Source: Chiua virens | Taxonomy: Eukaryota; Basidiomycota; Agaricomycetes; Boletales; Boletaceae | Direction of reading: 5' to 3' | DNA length: 64,000 bases | Assembly: GCA_019787685.1 (NCBI GenBank) | Contig: JAHNUO010000055.1 | Span: 1 to 64,000, forward strand | Shown here: positions 60,175 through 64,000 of the stretch, piece by piece | How positions within the stretch are numbered: position 1 is the first letter of the stretch | Layout: every line of letters starts with the position of its first letter | Made by a program: the position numbers and the translations under genes | The notes under the pieces: generated by a model | What the model was told of the DNA's origin: nothing | The model's database searches: none | The model's input: only the letters and a program-made list of their open reading frames with translations

Positions 60175-62554
60175 ATGCACGGCCTCCCGTTGATCTCTTT
60201 GGTCTTTCTTCTCTCTATCGTTCGCTCGTTAGAGGCGGTTTCTCTCGTGTCTAGATCTGCCCCGCGTGCTCGCACGTGGTCTGACGATTCCAATCCTCCG
60301 GGTGTCATCGACGCTACCGATGGGGAACTCGAGATTGCGAACAAGGTGATCGCCCCAGATGGTTTCATCCGAAGGTTGGTTTCTTTTTTTTTCTGGATGG
60401 GCTTGTCTTTTGATGTCTGTTTCAGTGCCACTTTGGCTGGCGGTACCTTTCCTGGTCCGCTCATCAAAGCGCAAAAGGTTTGTCCTTTATTTTCTTGTTG
60501 TTGAGAAACCACAAACGCGTGCGATACCAGGGATGCGACTTTTCTATCGCCGTCATCAATAATCTTGATGACCCTACTATGGAGTTGTCGACTACGATCG
60601 TGAGTTTCCATGCTTCGCTGGTACCAGTGTCTTGACGTGACCTTCACCTTAGCATTGGCACGGTATATTCCAGAACAGGTCCAACTGGGCCGACGGCGTC
60701 GCTTTTGTCACCCAATGTCCCATCCAATCAGGAGATAGCTTTCGATATCGGTTCAACGCTGAAAACCAAACGGGCACTTATTGGTACCACTCGCATCAAA
60801 AGACACAATATTGCGACGGACTTCGCGGCCCATTGGTAATCTATGACCCAGATGATCCTCATGCCCATCTGTACGATGTCGACGATGGTATGTTTACATA
60901 TCAGTACTTGACCAATTTTCAATGTCTGACCTCGATTTGCAGAGAATACCGTCATAACCCTTGCGGATTGGTGAGCGTCATATATTATTCTGAAAGATTC
61001 TCGTGACACGGATGACCCACAGGCACCATAACATCTCCTCGCAAGTTCTACCGCCTTTTACTCCGGATGCGACTACTATCAATGGAAATGGACGCTACCT
61101 GGGAGGACCGAAAACACCTCTTTCGGTTGTCAACGTCGAACATGGAAAACGCTATCGCCTGCGTATCATCGGGGCATCCTGTGACGCCTGGCATAATTTC
61201 ACCATCGACCACCATAGGATGTTAATCATCGAAGTCGACGGCGTGGAGATCATTCCCAAAGAGGTCGATTGGCTTCAGGTCCTGGCGGGACAGCGATACT
61301 CCGTCGTGGTTACAGCCACTCGACCAGTCGACAACTACTGGATACGTGCATTGCCTAACCGTGGTAATCAAACGTTCATTGATGGGCTGAACTCAGCCGT
61401 GTTGCGTTATGCTGGCGCGCCAGAAAGGGATCCGACCACCCAACAACGTCCAGTCGCCATCCACTTCGAAGAGAGTCAACTCCATCCTCTAGACAGGATC
61501 AGTCCTCCTGGCGTTCCGGAGCTGGGTAAAGCAGACGTTGTCCTGAACCTCGTACCTACGTCCGACAGGATAAGCATGTTGATCAACGGAGTAGCCTATA
61601 GGGATCCTCCAGCACCCGTCCTCCTTCAGATACTCAGCGGTGCTCGTCACCCGTCGGAACTTCTCCCCAAGGGTAGCGTTTACGAACTACCCAGGAATAA
61701 AGTCATCGAGATTCACATGCCCGCTAACGATCTCTCGCCTGGAGGTGCTGTGGGTGCTCCAGTTAGTACTTGCCAATGAAATTCATTTTGCGAATCCGAC
61801 TGACACTTATTCACAGCACGGGATCCATCTGCATGGCGTGAGTGACTCTCTAAAGATCCCGGGAACTTTACTGAGCAGAGTTGCAGCACAATTTCCACGT
61901 AATTCGTACATCTGCGAACCATACCCCGAATTTCATCGATCCCATAAGACGGGACGTCGTTTCAATGGGATCCCAAGCTCAAGGGTCCAATATCACATTT
62001 CGATTTGTCACGGATAATCCCGGTCCTTGGATTCTTCACTGGTAAGCGGGTTGACAGTTTATAAGTGACCAATCTGACGCGTTATCAGCCATATTGACTT
62101 CCACTTGCACCAGTACGTATCATAGTTGAACGTTGAACCCTTCATTCGCTGACCTGTGATTCAGTGGCTTTGCTGTGGTGTTGGCGGAGGCACCGCAAGC
62201 GGCTGCACTACAACAGAACATGGCTGTGCCAGGTGCGTAGACTCTGGTTAGCGGGCCGGCCTGGTAGCTGAATAGCCATCCATCGCAGATGCTTGGAATG
62301 AGCTCTGCCCTGCAAGGGTCCGGGAGGCTGCTTCTCTGTTCAACTCCACCGGAAGGTTCAATCTCGATTCCTTCGACATTACTGCCCAATCGATTTCGAC
62401 TAATTTGAGCGCGGTCCCGACACTATCCGACCCGTCCAGCGCTGGCAAAACCAGTTCTCGTATTGACATCAGTACCATGCCTCCGATCTTTAGTTCGTTG
62501 TCTGCATTGTCACAACGTGGAGCTTTACCTTCTACCTCTGCTTCCATACCTTGA
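60175..62554 (+). CDS. Laccase D (multicopper oxidase with long C-terminal tail)
   Basis: ATG 60175-60177, signal peptide [20 protein letters not shown]. It is the only laccase here with an extended stretch before the first cupredoxin domain (about 40 residues, [18 protein letters not shown]). Copper motifs: HWHGIFQ near 60655; [19 protein letters not shown] near 60775; HGIHLHG, with Gly-Ile for the usual Pro-Phe, in a small exon near 61820; and split HCHIDFHLH...GFAVVLAEA near 62030-62190. The axial residue is Phe. After AWNELCP the protein continues for about 80 residues, Ser/Thr-rich ([18 protein letters not shown]), to the stop 62552-62554; the other three end almost at once. Introns of about 50 bases. 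No frame break seen. Confidence 0.92.
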
Positions 62555-64000
62555 TACCCCTATGCCTTGAGTTGTTTCTACGATATGCCTCATCCATAAT
62601 CTTGCCTATTTCAGGTCGCTCCATTCATGTTCTTACTTTCGAACTCTCATACTAGTATGATCCTTCCATCCGTACACCCGTTGATTCATTTGATACCTAA
62701 GCTGGACTGCGGCTTACTATTCTCGGATTGTTTATTGTATGGGTCCAGCGGCTGCTTACGATATTAATCGTAGAATCCACCTTGGCACTTAGGGGCTTAG
62801 ATCTAGAATGCGAGATTCATTGACGGTACCATGACCTCCGAAATGTTTAATGTGGATTCAAAACCTCCCTTTTGGAGCCGCAGCTGTGCACTCGAAACGG
62901 TCCCTTTCATGGGAAATACGTGTGGAGTGCTCGGATATGGTACTCAACTGCAGGTGTATGTGGTTGAGGTAGGAGCTTGAAAATACACGCTAAGCTGCAG
63001 TGACACTGACAAGTTCAATGTTCGTTTATTTGGCGTACCTAGGAACGACTGTCTTCCTACCTGGGCCTTCAACCTGCTGGGTTGTTGCCACATCGTTGCA
63101 AAACAACGCGAAAAGTACCTCACCATCATGGCACATACTGCACAAGTGTACCCGTGCGAGCCAATGCATAATTGCCGCATTGGCAGATTTGCTGAGTTCA
63201 TGTTGGGCCTGGCAGCTTTTCAGAAGGATCATCGAATAGTCTTAACGACTTTTAGCCCTTCTATGTCATCGAGCATAGCTCCGGATGGGCATCTGGCATG
63301 CATCACTGGCATGATGGGCCATCACATCCATGCAATATTAGATTAGGCTGAAAGCGGAGTTTCAAAATTTCACTTGATTCATTGTCAGTGTACCGTTCAA
63401 GCAACTTTCAGCGACACTTGGATGTCGTTACATGCAATTATGTAGTAACTTCACTCACTGGCCAGAAAATTTCGCCGAGGTCCGAGGGCTGACGATGCAC
63501 TTTTGCCACGCAGTTGTCGGTGCCGTCGGGTCCGTGTTCCGGAGAACCACGTGGAACGGTACCGTAGCGCTCCACAATGTCCACATTCGCCGACTTCTTT
63601 GTATAGTCTGGTCAGCAAACTACTGTGGACCGCGCCAATTGTCCTGTGTTTCGGGGTGCTACCGGAGTCAGCAGGCTGCCATCAATTTCATGATGATCAA
63701 AGAGCGGGCACAGCCCAAATAGCTGCGCCAAGTACGTCATCTGGTTACCATTACCCCAGTCGGCGTGGTCGTTTAAATTTGTGTGGTCCATTTTAGAGAC
63801 GAATTTTCGATCGACCCCATACAATCGAGATCAAAAAATTGTGGCAAGTTCAGACTTAAGCTCTCCAAGAGTTCGGAAACAATGTTCAGACTGCTTGCCA
63901 GGGTACGTGTAAGCAAACTTGACCTTTACAGGCTGGTCACATCTTGACGCTACTCATCGTCAGATACACCAATACAGGTCGGCTGTGGTTATTGTGCCTA
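62555..64000. other. Terminal interval, nothing recognised
   Basis: About 1.4 kb to the window end. Overlapping short frames on both strands, e.g. 63026-63232 minus and 63503-63796 plus, without domains. Confidence 0.4.

Noticed and set aside
60150..60647. 165-codon minus-strand frame opposite the start of laccase D.
   Set aside because: It lies over the signal-peptide exon and introns of laccase D and has no domain.

Overview
The window is nuclear DNA from a filamentous basidiomycete, most probably an Agaricomycete wood or litter decayer. Genes are dense and carry many short GT-AG introns of about 50-65 bases. There are four laccase genes, a DUF6533 membrane protein and a Zn2Cys6 protein with an AlkB-like C-terminal part, all typical of Agaricomycetes. 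No rRNA, tRNA, CRISPR or operon structure was seen. All exon structures were read by eye from frame continuity and splice sites, so gene ends are firmer than internal exon edges.

Layout. 0.5-1.3 kb (-): a Ser/Pro-rich hypothetical protein. 4.0-4.3 kb (-): a small basic protein, head to head with ERG9 squalene synthase (4.4-6.1 kb, +). 6.9-8.0 kb (+): casein kinase II beta. 8.3-10.2 kb (+): a DUF4139/mucoidy-inhibitor-like gene with one in-frame stop near its end. 10.3-13.0 kb (-): formamidase. 14.1-16.2 kb (-): laccase A. 16.9-19.4 kb (-): an RCC2-like beta-propeller with a C-terminal PHD finger. 19.6-23.2 kb (-): the Zn2Cys6/AT-hook/AlkB-like protein. 25.1-28.9 kb (-): a multi-pass M28 vacuolar membrane protease. 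30.1-38.5 kb (-): tandem laccases B and C, separated by a complete 2.77-kb Tc1/mariner-like element (33.4-36.2 kb). 39.7-39.9 kb: an aspartic peptidase remnant. 42.3-44.6 kb (-): an anion:cation symporter-type MFS transporter. 45.4-46.6 kb (-): a decayed drug-type MFS transporter. 47.3-48.1 kb (-): cytidine deaminase. 48.3-49.7 kb (-): a Hua1-like protein. 52.0-52.9 kb (+): a Pom34-like nucleoporin. 53.0-55.8 kb (-): two tandem PhzF-fold genes. 56.8-57.9 kb (+): the DUF6533 membrane protein. 58.9-59.9 kb (-): TGS1 cap hypermethylase, head to head with laccase D (60.2-62.6 kb, +).

The genes do not form one pathway. Housekeeping genes (ERG9, CK2 beta, TGS1, POM34, PFF1, cytidine deaminase) are interleaved with secreted oxidases and accessory genes. 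The most informative signals are: the T1-copper axial residue splits the laccases (Met in A, Phe in B, C and D); B and C were duplicated together with about 0.7 kb of promoter; the transposon has perfect 29-bp ends but a transposase broken only by three in-frame TGA codons; two genes have unusual domain fusions; and both PhzF copies appear to lack the family's catalytic glutamate. I found no wholly new system. The two fusion proteins and the PhzF pair are the best candidates for undescribed biology.
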